Shown here piece after piece: positions 1 through 9,887 of a DNA stretch of 64,000 nucleotides. Each line of letters begins with the position of its first letter. Positions within the stretch are counted from its first letter, which is position 1. Both the position numbers and the translations under genes were made by a program. The stretch comes from Diphasiastrum complanatum (taxonomy: Eukaryota > Streptophyta > Lycopodiopsida > Lycopodiales > Lycopodiaceae), in NCBI GenBank assembly GCA_029204225.1, contig CM055094.1:26982541-27046540 (forward strand), given 5' to 3'. Below the pieces are notes generated by a model. It did no database searches. It was not told where the DNA came from and saw only the letters and a list, made by a program, of their open reading frames with translations.

Positions 1-122
1 CTTGTAGGTGGAAGTATCCTAGCTTGGAGTTGGGGAGCATCTTGAAGCTTGTAGGTTGCTTGGAGGACATTTGGAGGCTCTACCTTGGATTTGGAGGACT
101 TCCTCACCTCTACTTGTTAAAG

Positions 123-133
123 TGGTATCAGAG
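123..133 (+). promoter_or_regulatory. Primer binding site (initiator tRNA-Met type)
   Basis: TGGTATCAGAG matches the complement of the 3' end of plant initiator tRNA-Met, the usual primer of plant LTR retrotransposons. It fixes the LTR/leader boundary of the first gypsy fragment close to position 120. Confidence 0.7.
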
Positions 134-385
134 TTAGACAAAGGATGGTAACCTTTCTAACCTTCTTCAAGTTCTATTAAGATCACCAACTAATTTTTTT
201 TTGGGGAAGATTATAGGCTTTTCTAGTTGTAGGAAGCTTGTAGTTGAAGTACCCAATGAATCTAGTTCTCTTTGGAAGAGAGTAGTGATGCTTATAGAAT
301 TGTTTAGGGGCTGACTTTTTATCATGTTAGAGAAGTTTTAAAGTGGGCTTTGGGTTTTTTAAAGTTCTAAAAAAAGATTTGTGAG

Positions 386-958
386 ATGGGTAGAGGAGGC
401 AACCAACCTTGTACATGGGATGATTTTTGCAAGCTTTTTAGGGATTATTTTCTACCACTTTTAGATGAGTATGAACACTTCCAAAAGTTGAGTCATCTAA
501 CCATGAATAAAGGTTTGGAACAATTTATTCAAAATTTTCATGAGTACCTGAATCCACTTTATAGTGATATTCTGCCTAAGGTACAAATGTTAATGTTCAT
601 TGATGGGTTACCAAAAGATTATCAAGTGGATGTTCGTAGGAACCATCCAAAAACCCTAGAAGATGCTATTAGGGCTGCAAAATACTTTGATGACACACCT
701 AAGCCACCTAGGGTTCAACAGCCTAATGAGCAAAAAAGAGGTCTTCAATTTAAGAGGAAGGATAGGGAAGTTGTTAGTGAAACACATCCCAATTCCAACA
801 ATCCTAAGAAAACCAAGAAAAACTTTAAAAACCATCATGGTGGCAATGATAAAGCTGAAGCTTGTAAGAAGAACCTGTGCTTCAAATGCAATGGTGAGGG
901 TCACCTTGCACGTGATTGCGTCAAAAAACAAGCTTCAACCTCAGGTAATCTATCTTGA
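386..958 (+). pseudogene. Ty3/gypsy gag with CCHC zinc knuckle
   Basis: This 190-residue frame has the retrotransposon gag capsid pattern: W-DF-LF around residues 11-18, then FIDGLPKDYQVDVRR and a lysine-rich tail, then the zinc knuckle CFKCNGEGHLARDC near residues 164-177. In the family gag coats the RNA and the knuckle binds nucleic acid. The N-terminal part is shorter than usual, so the visible ATG is probably internal. Gag ends with TGA at 956-958, and the protease follows in the same frame after it. The 60 kb gypsy fragment on the other strand has the same gag-protease layout, which suggests related families. Confidence 0.85.
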
Positions 959-967
959 AGTAATGAG

Positions 968-1355
968 ATGTATGTTTGTTTCCTTAGTTCTTTAGATTTG
1001 AGTCCTAATGATCTTATTTGCATTAAAGGTAAAGTTAATGATCAAGTTGTTAATGTTCTTTTTGACACGAGATCCACTCATAACTTTATTAATGTAAATT
1101 TGGTGCAGATGCTACCTTCCTACCAAAAAAAGTGGGAAAAAAATACCGTGTGACAATGGCATCGGGAAGTAATTCCGATTTGATGGATTTTATTGTTCCT
1201 GATGTAGAATTGCACATTCAAGATTAGTCTGAAAAACTAGAATCCCATGTTGTTCAATTAGCTAATGTAGATATTGTTCTTGGGCAACAATGGCATTTTG
1301 ATAAGAACAAGTCATTGAGAATTGATTTTGTTGAAAAATCTTTATTCTTTAATTA
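968..1355 (+). pseudogene. Ty3/gypsy aspartic protease and linker, broken
   Basis: The stretch reads LICIKGKVNDQVVNVLFD followed by the catalytic block DTRSTHNFI near 1064-1090. In gypsy proteases the block is D-T/S-G, so the glycine is changed to arginine here and activity is unlikely. A stop ends the first frame at 1153. The downstream linker (ANVDIVLGQQWHF near 1265) continues in another frame with a further stop. Confidence 0.75.
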
Positions 1356-1810
1356 AGATCAAGGCTAGTTTAAGTGTTGACACTAAAAATGTTAACCCTT
1401 ATTCGAAACAGGAACTTAATTCTATTATGAAGAATTCTGATTTTAAAGTTTATTTATGTTTTCATAATGATATCATTTGCTGCAATGATGATGAACTTAA
1501 CATAAATGCCATGAATATATCCAGTGAGAACACTATAGAATTTGAAGCCTATAATGAACTTAGGCAGGAATTCAATGATGTTTTTTTAGACCTTCCTGTA
1601 GGTTTACCACCAGAAACGACAATTGATCATAAAATTGACCTAATACTTGGAGAAATTCCAATCACACAGTGTCCTTATAGGATGAGTGCATCGGAAGAGG
1701 CTGAGGTAAATAGGCAATTACATGATTACCTGAAAAAGGGTTGGGTACAACCTAGTAAGTCTCCTTGGGCATCACCAGTGGTTCTGGTGGCCAAGAAGGA
1801 TGGGAATTGA
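1322..1810 (+). pseudogene. Ty3/gypsy reverse transcriptase, N-terminal part
   Basis: The 162-residue frame carries the lead-in to a gypsy reverse transcriptase: EFNDVFLDLPVGLPPET, then DHKIDLILGEIPITQCPYRM, then GWVQPSKSPWASPVVLVAKK. The palm motifs, including YxDD, RNase H and integrase are absent because the element is cut at 1810. It shares this block with the split reverse transcriptase at 12706-13042. Confidence 0.85.
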
Positions 1811-2010
1811 ACAAGGTAACCGTTAAGAATAGATTCTTTACTAATTCACAACAACTTTTTCAAAATCATACAAGTAGAAGAGCACTCTACCACCAAATCT
1901 TGGAAAACATGCCCTCCATCGTAATTAGTGAATCCCACTCCACAATTCCTTTGAGAACATAGCATTCCAATCCCATCCTTGACCGCATCTCAGCCGGGCC
2001 CTGATACCAA
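1811..2010 (-). mobile_element. Retroelement leader fragment with primer binding site
   Basis: On the minus strand this is the 5' leader of a second LTR element. The reverse complement of 1999-2008 reads TTGGTATCAGGG, a tRNA-Met-type primer binding site that directly follows an LTR ending at 2011. The leader breaks off at the gypsy fragment at about 1810. No coding potential was seen. Confidence 0.55.
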
Positions 2011-2647
2011 TGTAAAGACCCTAAAGGATTGCCTCTAAGATGAGGATAGGAGAACACAATAGGAGAGACTATGGAGCCAGACCGCCCAACCAATCCTAGA
2101 TCAAACCTGGATCTAGCCCCCAAGCCATGCCATGTGAAGCAAGAGGAGAAGAAAGAAACTGGTAACCTAAACCCAATATGTCGACGGGAGAATCCCTACC
2201 TCATTATATAGAGAGTAGAGTCCTGTGCATGACACCATGCAACCCCCATGCAGGTCAACTAAATATGGATCACATCTCTTCATGCAGTCCTCCTGCCTAT
2301 ATTCGTCACACAGACATGCAATACTCCATATGTCTCAATTAGAGTGTATGGGTCCTCTCGAGGTTATTAGTCACAAATTGGCCTTGACATGGAATTAAAT
2401 CATGGCGTCACCAACAATCTTGAATACAGGAGGGCCGGTCTACCATATTAGGACTATTCCAGGTCCTTAACCAAATATGGCCATAACAAGTACCTTAATC
2501 TAAGGCAACTATCCTTAATCCTAAGGGTAACCCTTATCCAAGGATCATGTGACTCCATACCTCCGACCAAGGTTTAGTCACTTACCTGCCCTTATCCAAA
2601 GGCATATACCCTTAATCCTAAGGGTACCTTGTCATTAGCCCCCAACA
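2011..2647 (-). repeat. LTR (solo or truncated), minus orientation
   Basis: The stretch starts TGTAAAGACC next to the primer site and can end at CCCCCAACA, so it has TG/CA termini of about 637 bp. The reverse complement of 2200-2215 contains TATATAATGAGG, a plausible TATA box. Bases about 2215-2490 recur at about 8605-8890, and a part near 2075-2125 recurs in plus orientation near 63735-63780. The right-hand boundary is an estimate. Confidence 0.5.
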
Positions 2648-2787
2648 CTAAATGGACTAATAGGTGTCTGAAGTACTGCTAGTTACATAGGTATGTAACA
2701 ATAAAGCCCACAAAAAATCTTTCAGAATGATCACAAATGCCCATGAATGTGTTTTCAGCACACTTGCTATATTCCTAACAAGAGCTA

Positions 2788-3300
2788 TTGGTATGCTGCA
2801 TCCGTTTCTAATGGAATGAGCAGGCCTTAAGGCAAAACACATACAAGAGTTTTCTAAATGTGGATACTACTTTATTCTGGCAATGTGATTCATCCATCAA
2901 TTTCTATCTCGACATGCCTAATCGCATATACAATATGTGGGCCACCGATATTTCCAAATGTTATGAGAACATATCTCTGGATGGACCTAATGGCCAAAAA
3001 CCTATCATGAACAAATTGATTCATTCATCCTTTAAACAGGCTAAAAGTACTCAACTTCGATACAAATGGTTGTCTGAAAGAAGAGTTTTTAAATGGTCTT
3101 GGTCTAAAAGGCTTTCTGATAAGTGGAAACTTATATGTATCATGGATGATATCTACGTATGGGATGTTTTTTGATCCGACAATTGCATTGCTAGACTTGG
3201 GAATCACACTTGGCAATAGATTGGTGCAATACCTATGGGATTTTCATGTTCACCCATGAGGTGTAATTGGTATTTATCTTCACAATTTATTAAAAGACAT
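2788..3300 (+). pseudogene. Unusual reverse transcriptase relic, copy A
   Basis: The readable part includes NMWATDISKCYENISLDGP (about 2935-2991). After a frame change comes AIPMGFSCSPMRCNWYL (about 3230-3280). The first matches an RT box with the first catalytic Asp (D-I-S-K-C-Y), the second the P-M-G-F-S-x-S-P box. Neither looks like the gypsy, copia or LINE versions elsewhere in this window. The wording recalls the rvt/Penelope side of the reverse transcriptase tree, but this is from memory and unverified. The YxDD region was not found. An inverted second copy lies at 3895-4385. Confidence 0.5.
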
Positions 3301-3714
3301 GCCAAACTAGAACAAATTGTTGGGAATTAAGCTCACAATCTTCTCCTTGGTGATATTATTTTCTATTTCAAGATTTTTTCTGCACATTTATTGATCAATG
3401 TTCTAGGGTCAGATGCAACCTCCTTTGGTTCTATGTCTGCTCATCTGATGCCTACAGGAATCACAGAATTTAGACGACCAAACTATTCGAAGGACGACTA
3501 TGTCGGGCTTCCGGCTGATCTTCATCCATGGATAAAGACTAAAGGGTAACCAATCCTATTGTTTTTACATTCGAATGTCAAGTTCAAGTTATTTGAAGAT
3601 CATTGAAGACCTAGCCATCTTCAATGACTTCAACAAATCAAAGTTTTCTATAGGTCTACAGAAATACACTGTTTTTGCAACAATATGCAGAAATGACCTG
3701 ATTGTCACACAGTT

Positions 3715-3836
3715 CGCATTTTTCAAACTCCCGAAAAATGCAAAAAAAATTTCGACAGTGACTTCTTTTCAGATATTTCAAAGAAGTAAAATATTTGTCG
3801 ACTTTTTGCATTTTCCCGAAATGCGAAAAATGCGAA
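3715..3836. repeat. Imperfect palindrome, arms about 60 bp
   Basis: Left arm CGCATTTTTC...CCCGAAAAATGCA and right arm (reverse complement) CGCATTTTTC...CGGGAAAATGCA pair across a centre near 3778. It lies in the spacer between the two inverted reverse transcriptase relics. It could be a hairpin or a small foldback element. Confidence 0.6.
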
Positions 3837-3894
3837 ATCTATTTATTTTGGCATCGGGTTCAAGACCTTCACACTTTCTCAAAAGCCAAAAAAG

Positions 3895-4385
3895 TGCGAA
3901 GGGTGTTTAATTACACCATGTAGGTGAGCATGAAAAACCCATTGGTATACCACAAATTTGTCTCCAAGTCCTGTTTCCTAGACTAACAATGTGATTGTAT
4001 ATCAAGAAAGCATTCCATTGGCAAAGTAGGTCTTTGTCAATTGTGTACCATTCCTCTTACTGTTTAGAAGACCATGACTATTTAAAAACTTCTCGTTCTT
4101 GAACCCATTTAAAACTCAGTAGATCATGTTTAGAATGTTTGAAGGCATATGTAATGGCCTTACCCATAATAGCTCTTAGTCCCTCTGGACCATCTAAGAG
4201 TATGTTTTCATAGCATTTAGAGATGCTTGCGACCCACATGCTGGTAATCAAAGGTGGTAAATAAGATAGAAATCAATGGACGACTCACATTGCCAATATA
4301 AAGTAGTATCCACATGTAGGATACTCTTGTATGTCTTTGCCTTTAGGCCTGCACCTTCCATGAGGAATGATGACAACATACCAAC
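3895..4385 (-). pseudogene. Unusual reverse transcriptase relic, copy B (inverted)
   Basis: The reverse complement aligns by eye with copy A along its whole length, from the segment before GGCAAAGACATACAAGAG to the GGTTTTTCATGCTCACCTA block that corresponds to MGFSCSP. It contains the same D-I-S-K-C-Y region (ISKCYENILLDGPEG) but has more stops. Copies A and B point towards each other with about 600 bp between. Confidence 0.5.
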
Positions 4386-6129
4386 AAAAAATTAAAAAAC
4401 AGAATTTCTGGTTTTTGACAAGTTTACAAAATTTTGTTGCCAATTTCAAAAATTTGTAACTTGCTCAATACTAAACGGAATTAAAAAAAATTACATGGAA
4501 AGAAGGCGCTTTCAATGCTCTACAATCGTACATATTTAGATTGAATTATAGGGAATAGAAAATAGGGCAAAAATTGAATAAAAAAGAAGCAAAAAATAAA
4601 AAAAAAACAGAAAATACATTCACCACTCATTTTTGGAACGTTTTTGGACATAACTTCACAAATCACATCCATAATGCAAAGGTAGCCCTAGCATGCCAAG
4701 ACCAAGATGCCTAAATGCAAGATAACCATTAACACTACTCCATTAACACTACGATCCACTAACACTACTTCAGTGAAGGAAAATTGTACTTTTCTCTCCC
4801 TCTCTCCCTCTTCTCTCTCACAAAAAGTATGATAAAGATAAATCCCAACAACTAACATATCCAACAATTGATAAATCCAAAGAAAGCATGAGAGATGGAG
4901 GAGGAAAGAAGAAGAGCAAGGACATTCCACATCCACTTCACAAGGGAAGTTTGTATTGAAGAAAAGATGGAACATGTGTAGGAACTCGAGTTGGTCCCTT
5001 TTTATAGTAGAGAGGAGGACCCTGGCCTCTGATCCTATTGATCTATTTCTGTCTCCCTAATTATTTAAATTTAAAAAACAGTGGGAACCATCCATAATTG
5101 GAGGGAAACCCAACTTTATTCACTAACTTGACATTTAGGCCCTACGACATTAAAAGTCCCACAAAAAAGGCCTAAAGTCCTTTTATTGACTTGTAACTAA
5201 TCAAATAACTATGTGATCATCAGGTTGGACTTACACACATAGGGTGTCAAATCCCTCTCACTTATTAACTAGGGTTAGGGTTGCCTTGGGATCCGCAAAC
5301 CCTCCAACACTAGTTTTGGAAATTTTTTGTTTTTGCAAAAAAGTCAATGCATGTCAAGTTTGTTGCATGCAAAATGTTTCAGAATGATTTCGATATGTGA
5401 CAGTGCCTGTGTAATTGATAAATCGAACTTTTTAATCGATTTTTAAAGTTGGTCCATTTCAAACGGATTTCGAAAGTCCTAGTGCTAATTTCCCAATTTC
5501 TTGACAATTTATGTAAAAATTGATTTTTTTTTATTGAAATCACTGCATGTCATGTCCGATGCATGCTGGATGTTTCAGAATCCTTCCAATATGTGATGGT
5601 AACTGTGAAACTGTCAAGTCGATGTTTGATCGATTGTCACAGTTTAGGTCCATATTGAATGGTATTTGAAAATCCCAGCTTACGTAAAATTTGAAGAAAC
5701 CATGGACGTTTTCGATTTGTTCAAATTCATTGGTTATTGGTCAAATAGAAATGACTTATATAGTGAATGATCTTAATGTGTTGAATCGGTTAACTCTTTA
5801 AGGTCAATGTTCCCTTCACTTTTAGTTGAAGATTTTGTGAATCTATCAATTAAAGAGCATTTTTTGTTTTTGGGATCAATAAAGACCAAGAATGTCGTAA
5901 ATCTAGTTGGAACAGTTTTTTGTGCTGATCCATAAGGGGATTTGCCAGGAATTAAGTGCAACACCTAATGTTTGAACAGTCAAAACTGTCTAGTTAATTA
6001 GCTGTTAAGTTACTGATATCAAATTGAGTAGCTCGTTAGAAACATGCATCCTAATACAGTGCCAGACAATCACCCTTGTCATCTTTTTGTATTTCGTGAA
6101 TTCTTGAGCATAGGCAAAATGTAGCTTGA
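4386..6129. other. No gene seen; possible LTR relic and degenerate duplication
   Basis: AT-rich sequence without a supported gene. Bases about 4960-5310 resemble a minus-strand LTR: TATAGTAGAGAGG and a right end CCTCCAACACTA like the LTR at 2011-2647. Bases about 5320-5505 and 5510-5690 look like a decayed tandem duplication sharing GTTTCAGAAT and TGCATGTCAWGT-type blocks; both resemble non-coding leader of gypsy elements. Confidence 0.3.
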
Positions 6130-6429
6130 TCATTTTGCATTTTCATGTAAATAGTGAAATCTCACATGTGTGGAGCATGTTCCCAAAGATGCTTTTTCAA
6201 GCTTACAAATCTTCCACTCTTGAAATATCACATTTCCACCATTGACAACTTCTTTGGTGGAAAACAAGTAGATTCTACAATCTCTACTTGAAGAGCAAAA
6301 CATTACCATTATTCCTATCATTGAAGTAGGATAATTTTTGGTCCTTACATTGGAATGATTATGCAAAAAGCATGTGGACACAAAGATCTCCACAACAAAT
6401 GATGTTTCAACTTTTATGACTTTATTCAA
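6130..6429 (-). pseudogene. Ty1/copia pol relic (integrase C-terminal side)
   Basis: The minus-strand frame includes RDCRIYLFSTKEVVNGGNVIF, close to the family pattern K-x-Y-R-L-x-x-P-x-T-x-K-V-x-x-S-R-D-V-x-F-x-E that ends copia integrase. It lies in the expected place downstream of the gag and protease relics at 6586-7495, but the intervening integrase core is gone or unreadable. Confidence 0.45.
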
Positions 6430-6585
6430 ACTATCACAAAAATACTAGTTATCCAATGAAATTGCTTTGTCATTGAACAAATGTAGATTTGAAAGCATCT
6501 AATTTCATTGTCTTGTCATACATACAAAGTACTAAACACCATGAATCTTAAAGATAAGAAAAAAGCCACTTTATGTCTACTAGTA

Positions 6586-7161
6586 CTATCCAAAAAGTAT
6601 CAAAAAATAGTAGACTCTCCAATGCGAGACCATCCTTGCAAAATGCACACTTGAATGGACAATTTGCATGCAATTTGATGACTCAGCCTTTGTCATTGAG
6701 GACCTCCTTGGAACTCTCATGCTTTGAGGCTGATCCTCAAGATCTTCCTCCTTTTGATGCCCCTCCTCAATTCTAGCAAGATCACACTTTGCCAAGATCT
6801 CCGCTTGAGTGATCTCCTCCTTTGCCAAGGTCACATTCTCAAAAGCAATATTAGCTTCCAATTTAAACAATCTTCCATGTTTAAATCCTTTTCCAATGCA
6901 AACATCATTCTTCAAAATGGAACAAACACCATGCTTAAAGTGGACATCCAAACCACTTTCCAAAAGTTGACCAACACTTAGCATATTGTTGGTGATTGAT
7001 GGTACATAAAGGACATTTTCTAGATCCATACTTATTGAGGATTCTAGACAAAAAGAGTTGGTACCAACATCATCTATCCTACACTCTTCATCACTTGCAG
7101 TAAAGACAAACTTTTTAGCATCATTGAATGAGTGTAAGGTTGAGAAAAAGTTCCTTTTCAC
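6586..7161 (-). pseudogene. Ty1/copia protease and pre-integrase relic
   Basis: The 191-residue frame contains NVLYVPSITNNMLSVGQLL, the block that follows the copia protease active site and precedes the GAG-pre-integrase domain, then FKHGRLFKL. The catalytic D-S-G region falls in the neighbouring frame (7121-7495), so a frameshift separates them. The C-terminal 60 residues no longer resemble the family. Confidence 0.7.
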
Positions 7162-7495
7162 AAGTCATGTGGGAGCTAGCCCAACTATCAATCCACCAAA
7201 TGTCACTTGAATTTCTATTGCTTGTTGGTGAGGATGTAGATGCCATCAAGAATACATATACTTCATCCTCCTCTTCCTCGTGTGCAAGGTTTCCTTGTTT
7301 GTCCTCCTCCTCTTGTGCTCTTAGCCTCTTATAGCATTCGGCTGGATAATGTCCCTTCTTTCCACAAAAGAAGCATTTTTGCTTTGACTTGTCCTTCTTG
7401 ACCTTTGAGCTTGTACCCAAGTGTTTTTCCAAAAGACCATACATTTTACACTTGAAACAAAACATCAAAAAAATTATTCCAAGTTTTACATCCAA
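7121..7495 (-). pseudogene. Ty1/copia gag end with zinc knuckle and protease start
   Basis: The frame reads CFFCGKKGHYPAECYK, a CCHC zinc knuckle, then an acidic linker and WWIDSWASSHMTCEKELF. The last part is the copia protease active site, normally D-S-G-A-S-x-H-M-T; here the Gly is replaced by Trp, so it is dead. It overlaps the next fragment of the same element in another frame. Confidence 0.75.
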
Positions 7496-7514
7496 AGGTA
7501 ATTGATAATAGTCT

Positions 7515-7895
7515 CAAAAGTGCATCCGACGAATTCACATCCAACGGTATGTTTGATAACTACACCTAACTGTACATCCGATATGTTTACATCCGACACG
7601 TTTACATCCGATGATGTTTTCATGATGACCTACATCCGACAAGTTCGAATTCGACGATTTGCATCCAACAATCAGAACCGACTAGTGCATCCGATGTTCA
7701 AATCTGATGACTTACGTTTGATTATCAAAACCGACGATTAGATTCGATGAATCTACATCCGACGGATTTACATCTGATGACCGTCTGTAGATCCGACGAT
7801 TAGACTACTTATTCACATCCGATGATAGAACCGACTGTTACATTTGATAACAATATATCCGACGGTTACATCCAATGTTCAGATCCGACGAGTTA
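7515..7895. repeat. Degenerate minisatellite, core ACATCCGAYG
   Basis: About twenty imperfect copies of a core such as TACATCCGACGA recur at irregular 12-30 base spacing, with variants CATCCAACG, CATCTGATG and AACCGACGA. There is no conserved flanking spacer and no constant unit length. No coding potential. Confidence 0.7.
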
Positions 7896-8079
7896 TGTAG
7901 TTTGTTATTTATTCATTTCAACTTTCTATTGATTTGCTTATTATACTGTTGTGAATACTATGAGTATCCTAATTTTTACTAACATTTTCATGAACATTAT
8001 GTTTGCAATGCAGATCAACATTGGTTGTTGAAGACCATTTGGCCGATGAGATTTCGATTGGAAACTCAGTAGGCTCTAT
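7896..8079. other. Short AT-rich spacer, nothing recognised
   Basis: Between the minisatellite and the dispersed repeat at 8080. No gene or repeat structure seen. Confidence 0.4.
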
Positions 8080-8580
8080 CTTGACTTCTATATATGAAAT
8101 TCTTGGATGCGTATTTCAGACTTGATTCATTAGTGATAGTATCCCTGTGAGCTCAATTGGATACTGGATCCTAATGGTTCCAAAAATGGTAAACTGAATT
8201 TTTGGAATTCAACAGAACTTTGTAATCTCTAGATGTTGTCTAGGTGATTGTATAAATTTTATGCTGTTAAAAATGAATGTTGTAATGGTCTTTAACTACT
8301 TGGTTGATTGAAGAATTTGGAACTCATAGTCTGGTTAAGAATCAGTTTGAAAGAATATTCTTGGAATCTAGTGATTTTCCTTGTAGAAAAGATTTCAGAA
8401 TGATTCTTATATATCCTGAGTTGTATGTTGTGCATATACTCTAGTATTTCTTAATGATTAAGTATGGTTTTGGAATCCTGTAAATTATGATTGACGAATC
8501 ATAAGATTCTAAATATCTATGATTGACGAATCATAGATTGATACTTAAAGGTCATTAATGAAATATAAGAAAATGTGGGG
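8080..8580 (+). repeat. Dispersed repeat, inverted copy at about 26420-26930
   Basis: The reverse complement of about 26420-26930 matches this region over roughly 500 bp. Shared blocks include GATTTCAGAATGATT, GATTAAGTATG and TTTTGGAATCCT. It is non-coding and may be leader or LTR sequence of an old gypsy element, since the 26 kb copy sits next to gypsy chromodomain-like sequence. Confidence 0.65.
8486..8535. repeat. Two tandem palindromes
   Basis: TATGATTGACGAATCATA occurs exactly at 8486-8503 and again at 8518-8535, 32 bases apart. Each has a 7-base perfect arm. The inverted sister copy near 26500 has related palindromes (TATGATTCCTGAATCATA). Confidence 0.8.
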
Positions 8581-8604
8581 ATTTTTAAGATAATGAGTAA
8601 TTAT

Positions 8605-8890
8605 TGGGTGAGTCAAGGCCTGTGCATGAACCCATGCAATCTCCATGCAAGTCGACTATAAATAGGTCACAGCTCTTCATGCATTCCTCCTGCCTATATC
8701 CATCACATGTACATGCACGACCCCATATGTCTCAATTAGAGTGTCTGGGTCCTCTCAAGATCATTAGTCACAAATAAGCCTCGACATGTTATAAAATCTA
8801 GGCGTGACCAGTAATTTTGAACACTGGAGGGCCGGTCTACCATATTAGGACTATTCCATGTCCTTTGCAGAATATGGGCATAACATATAC
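8605..8890 (-). repeat. Partial LTR, related to the LTR at 2011-2647
   Basis: By eye this matches about 2215-2490, with shared blocks CTCAATTAGAGTGT, GTCCTCTC and GGAGGGCCGGTCTACCATAT. Both ends are truncated. Confidence 0.65.
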
Positions 8891-9355
8891 TATGTAAATA
8901 TATACTCTCTCTCTACAATGACAATGCAGCCTTACTCTCAAAAGTCAAACGTCTGTGTAATCAATCAACTGAAGCAGAAGCATGATCTGTGCAATCAATC
9001 AACTAAAGCAGAAGCAAGAATGACATCGAAGTCTCCAACTTCGAAGTCCACGTCATTGACTTCTTCGACGTCGAAGTCATCGACATCGCAGTTAGTCATT
9101 GACATCGAAGTTATCTTGACCTCAAACTCCATCGACGTCGAAGTCCATGTCATCGACTTCTCCGACTTCAAAGTCATAGACATCAACATCCTGTCAAGAG
9201 CAAGCCAGTCGACTCGACTTGCCCGAAGTCTTCAACAATCGTCGACTCCACCATTCAGAATGGAGCTCTTCCTCTGTTCTGTCCGATGCAGATTACGTTA
9301 CAGTTCATTTCAGTGCTTTGTAGTAACTATATTGTTTCACGCTCATTGCCCACAC
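8891..9355 (+). mobile_element. Copia-type LTR/leader unit, left part cut by gypsy insertion
   Basis: The segment carries a low-complexity block of TCGACATCGAAGTC-like repeats (about 9025-9190), then GAGCAAGCCAGTCGACTCGA and GCCCACAC, where the gypsy LTR begins. The same series recurs at 22497-22736 and there runs on unbroken from GCCCACAC into AGTCTTTATGACTG. The continuation of this copy is therefore 21797 onwards. The frame through the repeats is rich in Ser, Thr, Lys and Asp and is not a convincing gene. Confidence 0.6.
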
Positions 9356-9874
9356 TATCATGTCCATGATCAGTACATAGGATTCAGTATACTCCTAGTC
9401 TTGGATACACGGTACTCCAGTGAAACAAGTTGTTAGTTATGCCATGTCATACTGGACGTGACCCGAAAGTAACTAATATCCTTGTGAGGCCCATAACACA
9501 CTAAATGGAGTTTAGACAAGGTATGAGAGTGTATGCATGTGTAGAGTTATCAGTAGCAATTCTATGAATAGTTGGTCCATGCTTAGGACTCTATTCTAGG
9601 TGAATCTATGTATAGGGAACTTAGGGCTATGCATGGCTATGTGCCTAGGTTGCTTTTGGCTCTATATATTGAGGCCAAACTCGTCCTACTCATCATCATG
9701 GTTTTGGATTCATTGCCAGGCTCTCACTCTATATTCATGCTTCTTGTTCCTTGGCTTGGGGGTGAGGCTTCTAGAGTTTGATTGGATGCTTCTACTTGGT
9801 TGGGTGGTTTTTCCATAGTCTGGTATCCATTGTGTTTGTAACTTGTAAGCAGGATCTAAGGAGCTTACCTTATA
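9356..9874 (+). repeat. 5' LTR of the gypsy element
   Basis: Direct repeat of 21277-21796. Here the first bases read TATCATGTCC against TGTCATGTCC in the 3' copy, so the terminal TG has decayed to TA. It ends just before the primer binding site at 9876. Confidence 0.9.
9661..9672 (+). promoter_or_regulatory. Candidate LTR TATA box
   Basis: TCTATATATTGA lies about 300 bases into the 5' LTR and is kept in the 3' LTR (CTCTATATATTG near 21580). This is the expected place for the retroelement core promoter, but no transcript start can be read from sequence alone. Confidence 0.45.
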
Positions 9875-9875
9875 G

Positions 9876-9887
9876 TGGTATCAGAGC
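9876..9887 (+). promoter_or_regulatory. Primer binding site (tRNA-Met type)
   Basis: TGGTATCAGAGC starts one base after the 5' LTR and matches the complement of the initiator tRNA-Met 3' end. Confidence 0.8.

Larger units (their letters stand above)
1..1810 (+). mobile_element. Ty3/gypsy retrotransposon, 5' part, truncated
   Basis: The segment runs from the last about 120 bases of an LTR, through a tRNA-Met type primer binding site, a leader, gag, protease and the first third of reverse transcriptase. It ends abruptly after the block VAKKDGN at 1810, where unrelated reverse-oriented retroelement sequence starts. The domain order gag-PR-RT is that of Ty3/gypsy. Stops at 956, 1151 and near 1225 and a frame change make it inactive. 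Confidence 0.85.

Noticed and set aside
7515-7895. CRISPR-like look of the ACATCCGAYG repeats
   Set aside because: The core is only about 10 bases, spacing varies, there are no unique spacers and the genome is a plant.
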